From NCBI GenBank assembly GCA_910589395.1, contig CAJUTL010000009.1:21863-85862 (forward strand): 64,000 nt of DNA, written 5' to 3'. The stretch's first letter is position 1, and every line of letters begins with the position of its first letter. The translations under genes were made by a program, and so were the position numbers. This stretch comes from an uncultured Oscillospiraceae bacterium. GTDB taxonomy: Bacteria; Bacillota_A; Clostridia; Oscillospirales; Acutalibacteraceae. Positions 53,167 through 62,101 of the stretch are shown here, in pieces. The notes under the pieces were generated by a model that saw only the letters and a list, made by a program, of their open reading frames with translations, had not been told where the DNA came from and ran no database searches.

Positions 53167-54024
53167 TCAAAGCGCCATTCCATTTTGGAGCTTGGCAGCA
53201 GTTATCGTATTGCGCATCAGCATTGCGATGGTCATAGGTCCTACGCCGCCGGGAACTGGCGTAAGATAAGAGACCAGCGGCTCCACCTGGACAAAATCCA
53301 CATCGCCGCAAAGTTTTCCGGAGTTATCCCGGTTCATTCCCACATCGATCACCACCGCGCCGGGCTTTACCATATCCCCAGTGACAAACCCGGCCTTTCC
53401 CACCGCGGACACCAGAATATCCGCCTGGGAGCAATGCTCCTTCAGATCTTTCGTTCCGCTGTGGCAGATGGTAACCGTACCGCTGCAATGGAGCAAAAGC
53501 ATGGCCATTGGTTTTCCCACAATATCACTGCGCCCGATCACAACACAATTTTTCCCCGCGATCTCGGTACCGGTGGAACGAATCAACTCGATCACACCCG
53601 CAGGGGTACAGGGCTGGAAAATCGGTCTGCCCTGCATCAGCTTTCCCACGTTATAAGCGTGAAAAGCGTCCACATCCTTCTGTGGGGAAATTGTCTCTAC
53701 AACAGCGGCCTCGTCCAACCCCTCAGGCAGAGGCGACTGCACTAAAATGCCGTGGATCTCCGGTTTTTCATTGAGTTTGTGGATCAGTGCCAGCAGCTCT
53801 TCCTGTGTGGTGTTTTTGGGCAGAGCATATTCCTCAGAATAAATGCCCGTTGCTTCACACGCCTTTTTCTTGTTATTGACATAGATTCTGGACGCGGGAT
53901 CATCTCCCACCAGCACCACAGCCAGTCCGGGGAAGATCCCCTTTGTTTTTAGCTTTGCCGCTTCTTCAGAAACCTCTGCTTTTACAGCGGCGGAAACCTT
54001 TTTCCCATCGATCAAAATCGCCAT
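53167..54024 (-). CDS. folD: FolD, methylenetetrahydrofolate dehydrogenase/cyclohydrolase
   Basis: 285 residues. Catalytic Lys in the YVNNKKKACEATG helix, VQSPLPEGLDE, and NAD(P)-binding GRSDIVGKPMAMLL; the C-terminal GGVGPMTIAMLMRNT is the usual end. It interconverts 5,10-methylene-, methenyl- and 10-formyl-tetrahydrofolate. With fhs and metF/metH elsewhere in the window it completes the folate one-carbon branch. Confidence 0.97.
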   Translation of the reverse strand: MAILIDGKKVSAAVKAEVSEEAAKLKTKGIFPGLAVVLVGDDPASRIYVNNKKKACEATGIYSEEYALPKNTTQEELLALIHKLNEKPEIHGILVQSPLPEGLDEAAVVETISPQKDVDAFHAYNVGKLMQGRPIFQPCTPAGVIELIRSTGTEIAGKNCVVIGRSDIVGKPMAMLLLHCSGTVTICHSGTKDLKEHCSQADILVSAVGKAGFVTGDMVKPGAVVIDVGMNRDNSGKLCGDVDFVQVEPLVSYLTPVPGGVGPMTIAMLMRNTITAAKLQNGMAL

Positions 54025-54041
54025 GCGGAATTCCTTCCCCG

Positions 54042-55034
54042 TTACTTTTCTTCGTGTGTTTCCTCGGCAGCCTCTGCACTTTCTTTAGAAGCCTCTTCCG
54101 GCTTTTCTTCCAGGGAGAATTCCTCCGGAGCAAGATCGCCGAAGATCGTACTGAACTCTCCATCTGAGTCATTGGAGGAATCGGCAATTCCCACTCCCTC
54201 CATAACCCGATAACTGCCGCACCCGGTCAGGCTGGTCTTGTGCCGGAACACAAACAGCAGGATCAAGCCCACCAGTACACAAACCGCGGCCAGTACCTGA
54301 GAGACCCGCAGATTTACAAAATGCAGCATCAGACTGTCTGTACGCAGGCCCTCGATAAAGAAACGGCAAGCGCCGTACCACACTATGTACAGCAGAAAGG
54401 TCTGTCCGTCATAGCGGCGGAATTTCCGGGTGAAAATGTGAAGCAGAAGAAAGCCCAAAAAGCACAAAAGAGATTCATAGAGAAAACATGGGTGCACAGG
54501 ACTGCCGGGAACTACAAGCGCGGTGTTATCACTGTACATACCCCAAGGCAAGTCTGTTGCTGTTCCGAAGGCCTCCTGGTTTACCAGGTTCCCCCAGCGC
54601 CCAACACCTTGGCCGATCAAAAAGCCCAAAGCCGCCAGATCTAACACCGCGGGCACCTTCAATTTCCGGATCTTTGCCATAATGCCGCCGAAAAGCATCG
54701 CGCCGATGATACCGCCGTAAATCGCCAGACCACCTTCGTGTATTTTCAGGATCTCCATGGGGTTTTTCCAGTATTTATCTCCCGGATAAAAAATGACATA
54801 GTACAGGCGGGCACAGATAACACTGCCGATCAGTCCCACTAAAACAGCATCTATCAGCCTGTTCATATCAATATTCATCTTCTTTGCGCTACGGGCCGCA
54901 TATAAAATCGCCAACAAAAAACCAACAGCGATAATAATGCCGTACCAACGCACCTGAAAGCTGCCGATAGAAAAGGCAACCTCCTGTACAACAAAAGTGA
55001 TCCCGAGCCCGGGAAAGTCCACAACATGATTCAT
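54042..55034 (-). CDS. lgt: Prolipoprotein diacylglyceryl transferase
   Basis: 330 residues, seven membrane segments. The Lgt signature GRWGNLVNQEAFG (about residue 145) and the HEGGLAIYGG loop, plus ARLYYVIFYP, are intact. The last ~55 residues form an acidic Glu/Ala/Ser tail (EEFSLEEKPEEASKESAEAA) beyond the normal end. It transfers diacylglycerol to the lipobox cysteine, for instance of the cyclophilin lipoprotein at 11.8 kb. Confidence 0.95.
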   Translation of the reverse strand: MNHVVDFPGLGITFVVQEVAFSIGSFQVRWYGIIIAVGFLLAILYAARSAKKMNIDMNRLIDAVLVGLIGSVICARLYYVIFYPGDKYWKNPMEILKIHEGGLAIYGGIIGAMLFGGIMAKIRKLKVPAVLDLAALGFLIGQGVGRWGNLVNQEAFGTATDLPWGMYSDNTALVVPGSPVHPCFLYESLLCFLGFLLLHIFTRKFRRYDGQTFLLYIVWYGACRFFIEGLRTDSLMLHFVNLRVSQVLAAVCVLVGLILLFVFRHKTSLTGCGSYRVMEGVGIADSSNDSDGEFSTIFGDLAPEEFSLEEKPEEASKESAEAAEETHEEK

Positions 55035-55064
55035 ACGCTAAAGTTCCTTTCTGTAAAACCGTTT

Positions 55065-56336
55065 TTAAAGCGGGCGAACAACGGACAGCACGCTTTTTTC
55101 CTTCTCAAACAGGGAAAGCTTTTTCTGAACCTCTTCCAGCTTTAGCTGTACAAGAGTATCAATATAGGTAAAAAGCTCTCTGCCCTTTAAGGAGAAGCTG
55201 ATCAAAGCGTTGGAGATACTGGAGGTACTGTTCAGGGCCGCGATGATCTCTCCGTAAACGGCACGCTTGGAATATTCAAATACTTCTTCCGATATCCCCT
55301 CCTCGGAAAGCCGCTGAAACTCCGCCGAAATGGCGTCAGCCACTGCCTGCGGATCCTTCGATTCCCCGCTGAACATGACGGTGGCATAGCCTGTCCCTTC
55401 AAAATATTCGTATCCAAAGCTGGATTCGTTTACAAGCCCCCGCTCCAGCAGGGAATGGAACAAGGGAGAAGCATCGGAGGCCAATATCTCCAGCAGGATC
55501 TCCACAGCGGCAATATCCCGTTCCTTTAAAGCACCCTGGATAGATTCCTTATAGCCAAACTGAAACAAGGGCATCGCCACGGAAAGCCGCTGCTCCACAT
55601 AGGGAGAAACAACAGTTTCCGGTTCCGGCTGGAAAACACGCTTTACCTGGATCGGCTCGGAGGGCTTCAAGGTGCTGTCGCATACCTCCAGCACTTTTTC
55701 CACCTGGAAATTTCCGGAAACAGCCAGCGCCATATTGTTCAAATTGTAAAAGGTGCGATAGCACCGATAAAGATGCTCCGGTGTGATCTGCGCAATGCTC
55801 TCTATGGTGCCTCCAATATCGATCCGTACCGGATGCGTGTGATACATGGCCTGAAGATAATTGAACATGACCCTCCACTGGGGGTCGTCGTCATACATTC
55901 TGATCTCCTGCCCAATGATCCCCTGCTCCTTTTTTATGGTTTGCTCTGTAAAATAGGGGGACTGCACAAAATCCAGCAGGATCTCAAGAGATTCGTAAAG
56001 CCGGTCCGTACAGGAAAACAGATAACAGGTGGATTCAAATTCCGTGGCGGCATTGGCGCTGGCCCCGGTTTTCGCGTATCTCTGAAACGCGTCTCCGTCC
56101 TCGCTTTCAAAAAGCTTGTGCTCCAGAAAATGAGCGATCCCCGCGGGAACCGTCACCGGCTCGGTTTCATCGTCACGCTGAAAGCAGTTGTCAATAGAGC
56201 CGTATTTCGTACCTAAAACAGCATAGGTCGTGGAGCTTCCCGCCTTGGGATAGAGAAAAATATCCAGCCCGGTAGGGTGCTTCAGCTTATAATAACAGTC
56301 TCCGGTCCGTTTGCTCGTTATTGTTTGAAGTTCCAT
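55065..56336 (-). CDS. yfmH: M16-family metallopeptidase YfmH
   Basis: About 423 residues from the ATG at 56336, which lies one base after the stop of the upstream gene. The inverted zinc motif HFLEH is in PAGIAHFLEHKLFE near residue 76, with the downstream Glu in helix EQGIIGQEIRMYDDD. YfmF/YfmH pairs are annotated in Firmicutes as needed for 5-aminopentanol modification of elongation factor P. Here yfmF comes first and yfmH second, translationally coupled. Confidence 0.88.
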   Translation of the reverse strand: MELQTITSKRTGDCYYKLKHPTGLDIFLYPKAGSSTTYAVLGTKYGSIDNCFQRDDETEPVTVPAGIAHFLEHKLFESEDGDAFQRYAKTGASANAATEFESTCYLFSCTDRLYESLEILLDFVQSPYFTEQTIKKEQGIIGQEIRMYDDDPQWRVMFNYLQAMYHTHPVRIDIGGTIESIAQITPEHLYRCYRTFYNLNNMALAVSGNFQVEKVLEVCDSTLKPSEPIQVKRVFQPEPETVVSPYVEQRLSVAMPLFQFGYKESIQGALKERDIAAVEILLEILASDASPLFHSLLERGLVNESSFGYEYFEGTGYATVMFSGESKDPQAVADAISAEFQRLSEEGISEEVFEYSKRAVYGEIIAALNSTSSISNALISFSLKGRELFTYIDTLVQLKLEEVQKKLSLFEKEKSVLSVVRPL

Positions 56337-56337
56337 A

Positions 56338-57600
56338 TCAGCCGTTTTCACTTCCTTTCAAGCGGTATACCACAGCGGGAACCAGCTTTTGGGCGGCCTC
56401 CGTCACCTGCTCCTTCGAATAGCCCATGACCTGTTCCACCGCCTCCTCCGGAGTGACCGGAGTTTCCGAAAAGGTCTGTCCCAAATTCCAGGTTTCCACC
56501 GCGGATAGGGAATCTCCCACAGAACGGAAGGAATCACAGAGCCGCAGCTTGGCGGACAGAAGCTCTTCTTCAGAAATATGCCCTTCCTGCATTTCACGAA
56601 GCTGCTGCAGGATCTCTTCCTCCGCCTGCTCCAGATTTTCCGTTTCCACGCCGCTTTCCACAAACAGAGCCCGTGCGGAAACAGCATAAAGAGAGGAACA
56701 GTAATAACAAAGCCCCATCTTCTCCCGAACATGCTGAAACAGCTTGGAACTGGGCGTGCCGCCGAAAACGGCGTTCATCAACTGGAACAGCGGCGACTCC
56801 TCTGGTAAAGCGTCCGCACGAAATCCCATGGAAAGTTTTGACTGCGTCACCGCCTGCGTTTCGGTTTCCTTTTTTAAAGCCTGTGGACGGACAAAAGGCG
56901 CTACCCTTAGTATATGGGGCATGCCGACCTGGGAGAATTTTTCCTGAAACAGCTCGGGAGACGGTTCGCAATCCCCCAAAACAAAGATCTCAAACCTTGC
57001 GGAAGAAAGAACCTCATTCCAGGCTTTTGTCAGCTTTGCACGATCCAGTCCCGCAATCTCCTCTTTGCTTCCATAACGGTCCACTCCGGCGCTTTGTCCC
57101 GCGAAAAGAAGCTCTTCACAGCGCTGGTGCGCATAGGTGATCTTATCGCTGAACTCAGCGTCCTTCAGCTCTAAAAGCTGACGCTGTTCCTGGCGAAAAT
57201 TCTCTTCGGGAAACAACCCCGCCGCATCGGTAAGCGGGGAAAATAGCGCGCTGAAAAGAAGCCCGGAAAGCTCCGCAAACATATTGTCCCCGCCAAAAGC
57301 ATACCGGCTGGAGATCCCATCGGCGGCCAGAGTCAAGCACTGAAACTCCCCTATTTTCCGAACCCCGGAACGAAGAGAAGCGCCGTACAGCTTGGAAAGC
57401 TTCCGGTTCAAGGAAGCAAAATCCGGGTATTCCCTCGTTGCCCTGGTAACCAGGCTGGGCAAAATCCCATACAGCGCGGCCGTCTCCTGTTTGAGGGGCA
57501 GCAGCATGTTGACCGATACTTTCATGGTTTTGAAGCGCGGATCCGTATAGCTTCTCAATACGGCGGCCCTGCCCACCTGCCAAATTCTATTTTCACTCAT
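56338..57600 (-). CDS. yfmF: M16-family peptidase-like protein YfmF (no zinc motif)
   Basis: 420 residues from the ATG at 57600. M16 fold: SLVTRATREYPDFASLNRKLSKLYGASLRSG and EENFRQEQRQLLELKDAEFSDK, but no HxxEH. That is the usual non-catalytic partner of YfmH, which carries the zinc site. They probably act together on EF-P maturation (known for relatives). First gene of a long minus-strand array; upstream is the repeat module at 57764-57844. Confidence 0.86.
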   Translation of the reverse strand: MSENRIWQVGRAAVLRSYTDPRFKTMKVSVNMLLPLKQETAALYGILPSLVTRATREYPDFASLNRKLSKLYGASLRSGVRKIGEFQCLTLAADGISSRYAFGGDNMFAELSGLLFSALFSPLTDAAGLFPEENFRQEQRQLLELKDAEFSDKITYAHQRCEELLFAGQSAGVDRYGSKEEIAGLDRAKLTKAWNEVLSSARFEIFVLGDCEPSPELFQEKFSQVGMPHILRVAPFVRPQALKKETETQAVTQSKLSMGFRADALPEESPLFQLMNAVFGGTPSSKLFQHVREKMGLCYYCSSLYAVSARALFVESGVETENLEQAEEEILQQLREMQEGHISEEELLSAKLRLCDSFRSVGDSLSAVETWNLGQTFSETPVTPEEAVEQVMGYSKEQVTEAAQKLVPAVVYRLKGSENG

Positions 57601-57729
57601 ATTTATTTGCCCTTCCTTTGAAGCAAAGCTTTGTATAAATATTCCCGCAAAAAGCAGGCGGTATGCTTTCTTCCAACACACATCATATGCTTCAAACCAT
57701 TCCGGAGAAGTCCGGTGCTTTTGTGAACC

Positions 57730-57757
57730 AAAAAAGCACCATTTATTCTTCGGTGCT
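57730..57757 (-). terminator. Terminator-like hairpin after the repeat module
   Basis: Minus strand: AGCACC-11 nt-GGTGCT followed by TTTTTT. It lies between the module promoter and yfmF and could attenuate yfmF transcription or end a small RNA. Confidence 0.7.
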
Positions 57758-57763
57758 AATGAA

Positions 57764-57844
57764 CCGATTGCCCGTTATGCGAAGCACAAACTGGGCAAGG
57801 CAATTTTAATTTTATAATATCCGCATGCTCTTTTGGATATTATA
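57764..57844 (-). repeat. Double-hairpin repeat module, copy 2 (upstream of yfmF)
   Basis: 81 bp, about 87 percent identical to 27770-27851. Here TATAATATCC and GGATATTATA are perfect arms. The rest of 57601-57945 contains no gene: the hairpin at 57730-57757, this module, a promoter at 57839-57866, and the upp terminator. Confidence 0.8.
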
Positions 57845-57866
57845 TCACGTTTACCCAAATTTTCAA
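57839..57866 (-). promoter_or_regulatory. Promoter starting in the repeat module
   Basis: Minus strand: TTGAAA (57866-57861), 16-bp spacer, TATAAT (57844-57839). The -10 box is the outer arm of the module's first hairpin. Confidence 0.65.
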
Positions 57867-57877
57867 AGAAAAATGAA

Positions 57878-57929
57878 AAAATAAACAAAGAAGCTGCGGA
57901 TACCTTTAAAATTCAGTATCTACAGCTTC
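57878..57929 (-). terminator. Terminator of upp
   Basis: Minus strand: GAAGCTG with CAGCTTC, nested GATAC with GTATC, followed by TTTGTTTATTTTTT. Confidence 0.85.
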
Positions 57930-57945
57930 GAGTCAGCTCAGAAAA

Positions 57946-58584
57946 TCAGATGGTACCGAAGATCCGGTCTCCGGCGTCGCCCAAGCCAGGAAGAATATAT
58001 CCGTTTTCATTCAACTTCTCATCCACAGCGGCACAGTAAATGTGTACGTCAGGATGAGCCTTTGTCAGTGCTTCCAGGCCTTCGGGAGCGGAAATGATGC
58101 AGAGGAATTTAATGCTTTTGGGTTTGCTCCGCTTCACGATGGTGATAGCGTCTATGGCGGAACCGCCGGTAGCCAGCATGGGATCCAGTACGATCACGTC
58201 ACGTTCCTCGATATCCTGCGGCAGCTTATTGTAATACTCCACGGGCTTTAGAGTATCGTGATCCCGATACAGGCCGATATGGCCTACCTTGGCGGAAGGA
58301 ACCAGGTTCAGCATGCCGTCCACCATGCCCAAGCCAGCGCGAAGAATGGGAACAAACGCCAGCTTCCGCCCGGCAATCACCTTGGTAGTGGTTTTCTGCA
58401 TGGGCGTTTCGATCTCCACGTCCATCAAGGGAAGATCCCGCGTAGCCTCATAGCACATCAGCGTGGCAATTTCATTGACCAGCTCCCGGAAATGCTTGGT
58501 TCCGGTGGAGCTGTCTCGCAAAAAGGTCAGCTTGTGCTGAATCAGCGGGTGATCCATAACGAAAATATTTTTGTTTTCCTGCAT
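57946..58584 (-). CDS. upp: Uracil phosphoribosyltransferase
   Basis: 212 residues. PRPP-binding loop VIVLDPMLATGGSAIDAI (about 120-137), RAGLGMVDGML, and C-terminal PGLGDAGDRIFGT typical of Upp. It makes UMP from uracil and PRPP. Last gene of the fhs-tsaE-tsaB-rpiB-upp unit. Confidence 0.97.
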   Translation of the reverse strand: MQENKNIFVMDHPLIQHKLTFLRDSSTGTKHFRELVNEIATLMCYEATRDLPLMDVEIETPMQKTTTKVIAGRKLAFVPILRAGLGMVDGMLNLVPSAKVGHIGLYRDHDTLKPVEYYNKLPQDIEERDVIVLDPMLATGGSAIDAITIVKRSKPKSIKFLCIISAPEGLEALTKAHPDVHIYCAAVDEKLNENGYILPGLGDAGDRIFGTI

Positions 58585-58640
58585 CGTCTGATTCCTCCTA
58601 TTATTTCCGTGCGAAAACTTTCAGCACGGTTATTCCCTGA

Positions 58641-59087
58641 CTACAGCGCTCCTTCTTCGACCTGCGCGATCTGGTCGATCCGCCTTTGGTGGCGGCCGCC
58701 TTCAAACTCTGTGTGAAGAAAAAGTTCCAGCATTTTTAAGGCAGTCTCCCGGTCCACCACTTTGCCGCCCATACAGAGAATATTGGCGTTATTGTGCCGG
58801 CGGGTCATTTCAGCGCAAAAGGTATTCGTACACAGCGCCGCCCGTATTCCCTTTACCTTGTTAGCCGCAATGGAAATTCCGATCCCAGTAGAGCAAATCA
58901 AAACACCGTAATCAGCCTTTCCGGCCGCTACAGCCTTTGCGGCTTTTGCCGCGATCGGCGCGTAATCCACCGATTCTGTGCTGAAGGCGCCGAAATCTTC
59001 ATAATCGATGTGGTGTTCCTCCAGATAGCCACGAACGGCTTCCTTCAATTCAAAGCCGCCGTGATCGCAGCCTATCACAAGCTTCAT
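58641..59087 (-). CDS. rpiB: Ribose-5-phosphate isomerase B
   Basis: 148 residues from ATG 59087. CDHGGFELKEAV at the start, catalytic Cys in LICSTGIGISIAANK and CTNTFCAEMTRRHNNANIL. Interconverts ribose and ribulose 5-phosphate, possibly other sugar phosphates. The ATG overlaps the stop of tsaB (ATGA). Confidence 0.95.
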   Translation of the reverse strand: MKLVIGCDHGGFELKEAVRGYLEEHHIDYEDFGAFSTESVDYAPIAAKAAKAVAAGKADYGVLICSTGIGISIAANKVKGIRAALCTNTFCAEMTRRHNNANILCMGGKVVDRETALKMLELFLHTEFEGGRHQRRIDQIAQVEEGAL

Positions 59088-59797
59088 AGTGCGTTTTCCC
59101 CTTTCTCCTGTTTCTTTTTCAGCTCCCGTTCCGCCTGTGGCAGCCGCAGATAGGCGGGCGCCAACTCCTGAGCTGCGATCGTATTCCCCTTCGTAAGCTG
59201 TTTCATAGCGGCAAGCGCCACGGAAGAAGCATGCTGAAACCGCAGCTCCGGCGGCGCGATACGCGCTCCCCATTCCCGAAAGGCTTCATGGCATAGAGCA
59301 GCTCCATCTCCAAACAGGATCAGATCGCTTCCGTATTTTCTGTATTCCTCCGAAAGCTCCGCAACAGACAAGGCTCTGTCCGGTGTAAGACGGTGAAGCT
59401 CCCCCGCTTCCGCCCGAAACAACGCCTGATATACCTGCCCGCACCTGGCGTCCATGACCGCACAGACAAGAGCTCCGTCATAATACCGCCCCGGCATGGC
59501 AATGGCCTCCAGGGTGGAAACGCCGCAGCATGGCGTGTTGTTCGGCATAGCAAGCCCCTTTATACAGGAGATCCCGATACGCACGCCTGTAAAAGAACCC
59601 GGGCCACGGGAAACCGCTAGAGCGTCAAGCTCCGCGCAGCTCTTTCCCAGAGCTTTCAGCAGGCTCTTCACCATGGGAAGCAGCGTTTGACTGTGAGTTT
59701 GCTTTGTGTTGATAAAATACTCGCCTAACAATTTTTCCTCTTCCAGCACAGCGGCTGAAGCAGGCCCAGCTGAAGAGTCTATCGCCAAAAGCAGCAT
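59084..59797 (-). CDS. tsaB: TsaB, partner in tRNA t6A synthesis
   Basis: 237 residues from the ATG at 59797 (AAGGAGG, 9 nt). ASKHA fold: LLLAIDSSAGPASAAVL, and VSRGPGSFTGVRIGISCIKGLA, the dimer region binding TsaD. TsaB, TsaE, TsaD and TsaC make threonylcarbamoyladenosine at position 37 of ANN-decoding tRNAs. It sits between tsaE and rpiB. Confidence 0.93.
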   Translation of the reverse strand: MLLLAIDSSAGPASAAVLEEEKLLGEYFINTKQTHSQTLLPMVKSLLKALGKSCAELDALAVSRGPGSFTGVRIGISCIKGLAMPNNTPCCGVSTLEAIAMPGRYYDGALVCAVMDARCGQVYQALFRAEAGELHRLTPDRALSVAELSEEYRKYGSDLILFGDGAALCHEAFREWGARIAPPELRFQHASSVALAAMKQLTKGNTIAAQELAPAYLRLPQAERELKKKQEKGENAL

Positions 59798-59798
59798 A

Positions 59799-60239
59799 TC
59801 ACAGCACCTCCTTCCAACCCTCTCCCACAAGCGTGATCACACGCGTCGTTTCTGTCGTACCGGGGCAAATATGGATCCATAAAGTGTTTTCCGGCAACGC
59901 CGCCTCAATATTTTCGCTCCACTCGATGACCAGCACACAGTCGGTGTCTAAATAATCGAAAAAGCCGGTGGAATACAGGTCGTCCCAGCCAGTGACGCGG
60001 TACATGTCAAAATGTTCTACCGTCAGCCTGCCCACATATTCATTGACAAGGGCAAAGGTTGGGCTGGAAACCACATCTCCCGCGCCCAAAGCGGAAACAA
60101 GGCCAGAAGTAAAAGCAGTTTTTCCCATACCCATTCCTCCGGTAAAGGCCAGCACTTCCCCACCCCGCAGCCGATTTGCAAGCCGGGCCGCCAGCCCCTT
60201 GGTTTCCTCGGGAGAATGGGTGATAAATTCCTGCCGCAT
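59799..60239 (-). CDS. tsaE: TsaE ATPase of tRNA t6A synthesis
   Basis: 146 residues. Walker A GGMGMGKTAFTSGL near residue 35; SSPTFALVNEY and HFDMYR are the TsaE hallmarks, then a Trp-rich C-terminus. Its ATPase resets the TsaB-TsaD complex. The ATG overlaps the stop of fhs (TGATG). Confidence 0.94.
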   Translation of the reverse strand: MRQEFITHSPEETKGLAARLANRLRGGEVLAFTGGMGMGKTAFTSGLVSALGAGDVVSSPTFALVNEYVGRLTVEHFDMYRVTGWDDLYSTGFFDYLDTDCVLVIEWSENIEAALPENTLWIHICPGTTETTRVITLVGEGWKEVL

Positions 60240-61915
60240 CAAAACAGGCCGTGAATGACTGCGTTTTCGTCTACATCGATCTTTTCTGCGGCGGGAATTT
60301 TCGGCAGGCCAGGCATGGTCATAATATCTCCCGCGTAAGCTACCACAAAGCCCGCGCCGCTGGAAAGCTTCAGATCCCGGATCGTGATCTGGAACCCGCT
60401 GGGTCTGCCCAGCAGAGAAGGATCGTCGGAAAGAGAGTACTGGGTTTTCGCAATACAGACCGGCATGGAATCCCCGCCCAGAGCTTTGATCTCTTGCAGG
60501 GATTTCTGCGCCTGCTTTGTAAAGAGCACACTGTCTGCTCCATAAATTTTTTCCGCCACAGCCTTGATCTTCTCTTCTACTGGAAGCTCATCGGAATAAA
60601 TCGGAGCAAACTTTGTTTCCCCCTCCTTTTCCTCAATGACACGGCAAATAGTTTCCGCCAGTTCTCTGCCGCCTTCTCCGCCTTTTCCGAACACCTCGGA
60701 CAAGGCGTAAGAAACATCCAGCTCTTTGCAGCAATCGTCAATGACCTGAAGCTCAGCATCGGTATCCGTACCAAAACGATTGATCGCCACCACTACGGGC
60801 ACGCCGAATTTTTGCATATTTTCCACATGGGCCTTCAAATTCACAGAGCCCTTTTTCAGCGCCTCCACATTCTCATTTGCCAATTCCGCCTTGGAAACTC
60901 CGCCGTTATACTTCAGCGCGCGAACAGTAGCCACGACCACCACGCAGGAGGGCTTCAGCTTAGCCATGCGGCACTTGATGTCCATGAATTTTTCCGCGCC
61001 CAGGTCAGAGCCGAAGCCAGCCTCCGTAATGCAATAATCCGCCAGCTTCAGCGCCAGCCGAGTAGCTCTTACAGAGTTGCAGCCGTGAGCAATATTGGCG
61101 AAGGGCCCACCGTGCATAATGGCGGGGGTGCCTTCAATGGTCTGTACCAGATTGGGATTGACAGCGTCCCGCAGCAAAGCCGCCATAGCGCCTTCCGCCT
61201 TGATATCCCGGGCGTAAACAGGCTCGCCGCCGTATGTGTAGGCGATGAGAATATTTCCCAGTCGCTTTTTCAAATCTTCCATATCCCGTGCCAGACAAAG
61301 GATCGCCATCACTTCGGAAGCCACCGTGATAATAAAGCCGTCCTCTCTGGGAACACCGTTGATTTTTCCGCCAAGACCCACCACAATATTTCGCAGGGCC
61401 CTATCGTTCATATCCAAACAGCGTTTGATCAGGATCCTTCTGGGATCGATCCCCAGGGCGTTTCCCTGCTGCATATGGTTATCCAGCATAGCGCAGCAAA
61501 GGTTATTCGCAGAGGTGATCGCGTGCATATCGCCTGTGAAATGAAGGTTGATATCCTCCATGGGCAAAACCTGAGCATAGCCGCCGCCTGCCGCTCCGCC
61601 CTTTACGCCGAACACCGGCCCAAGAGAGGGCTCGCGCAGTGCGATGATTGCTTTTTTCCCGATTTTCGCCATGGCTTCGCCCAAGCCCGCCGTGGTAGTG
61701 GTCTTTCCTTCTCCGGCCGGCGTCGGATTGATGGCTGTTACCAGAATCAACTTTCCGTCTGGCTTCTCCGCCAAACGCGCAAAGGCAGTTTCGTTGATTT
61801 TAGCCTTATACCTTCCGTAAAGCTCCAGTTCCTCTTCCCGGATCCCCAGCTCCGCCGCGATCTCTGAAACAGGCTTCAGGCTTGTCCCCTGTGCGATTTC
61901 GATATCAGTCAGCAT
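60239..61915 (-). CDS. fhs: Formate-tetrahydrofolate ligase
   Basis: 558 residues. ATP loop NPTPAGEGKTTTTAGLGEAM (about 64-83), FGVKGGAAGGGYAQVLPMEDINLHFTGD, and HGCNSVRATRLALKLADYCITEAGFG. It makes 10-formyl-tetrahydrofolate from formate and ATP, entry to the reductive folate pathway or purine synthesis. First gene of its minus-strand operon. FolD, MetF and MetH in the same window act on the following one-carbon levels. Confidence 0.97.
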   Translation of the reverse strand: MLTDIEIAQGTSLKPVSEIAAELGIREEELELYGRYKAKINETAFARLAEKPDGKLILVTAINPTPAGEGKTTTTAGLGEAMAKIGKKAIIALREPSLGPVFGVKGGAAGGGYAQVLPMEDINLHFTGDMHAITSANNLCCAMLDNHMQQGNALGIDPRRILIKRCLDMNDRALRNIVVGLGGKINGVPREDGFIITVASEVMAILCLARDMEDLKKRLGNILIAYTYGGEPVYARDIKAEGAMAALLRDAVNPNLVQTIEGTPAIMHGGPFANIAHGCNSVRATRLALKLADYCITEAGFGSDLGAEKFMDIKCRMAKLKPSCVVVVATVRALKYNGGVSKAELANENVEALKKGSVNLKAHVENMQKFGVPVVVAINRFGTDTDAELQVIDDCCKELDVSYALSEVFGKGGEGGRELAETICRVIEEKEGETKFAPIYSDELPVEEKIKAVAEKIYGADSVLFTKQAQKSLQEIKALGGDSMPVCIAKTQYSLSDDPSLLGRPSGFQITIRDLKLSSGAGFVVAYAGDIMTMPGLPKIPAAEKIDVDENAVIHGLF

Positions 61916-61976
61916 ATGTGTTTCTCATACCTTTCCGGCCGGAACCGGCCTATGGAATTTTTGCCTTTCTATATGA

Positions 61977-62005
61977 ATTATAAAGTATCTTGCCGGAATA
62001 GTAAA
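61977..62005 (-). promoter_or_regulatory. Promoter of the fhs operon
   Basis: Minus strand: TTTACT (62005-62000), 17 bp, TATAAT (61982-61977). Confidence 0.65.
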
Positions 62006-62023
62006 GACTAAGGGTAAAAAAAC

Positions 62024-62052
62024 TTGCCGCGGCCTTTTTCTTCTGGTATACT
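62024..62052 (+). promoter_or_regulatory. Promoter of the RodA/FtsW gene
   Basis: TTGCCG (62024-62029), 17 bp, TATACT (62047-62052), 49 bp before ATG 62102. Confidence 0.65.
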
Positions 62053-62101
62053 AAACAAAGATAGAAGCGTGAAAAACACATGGGGAAAGAAAGAGCATTT
62101 T

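Noticed and set aside
57721..57735. Rex-like half site TTGTGAA
   Set aside because: Only one half of the palindrome is present; no TTCACAA follows at the right distance.
60251..61867. 538-codon plus-strand frame
   Set aside because: It is the exact antisense of fhs, whose motifs are unambiguous; codon bias of the sense gene creates the open frame.
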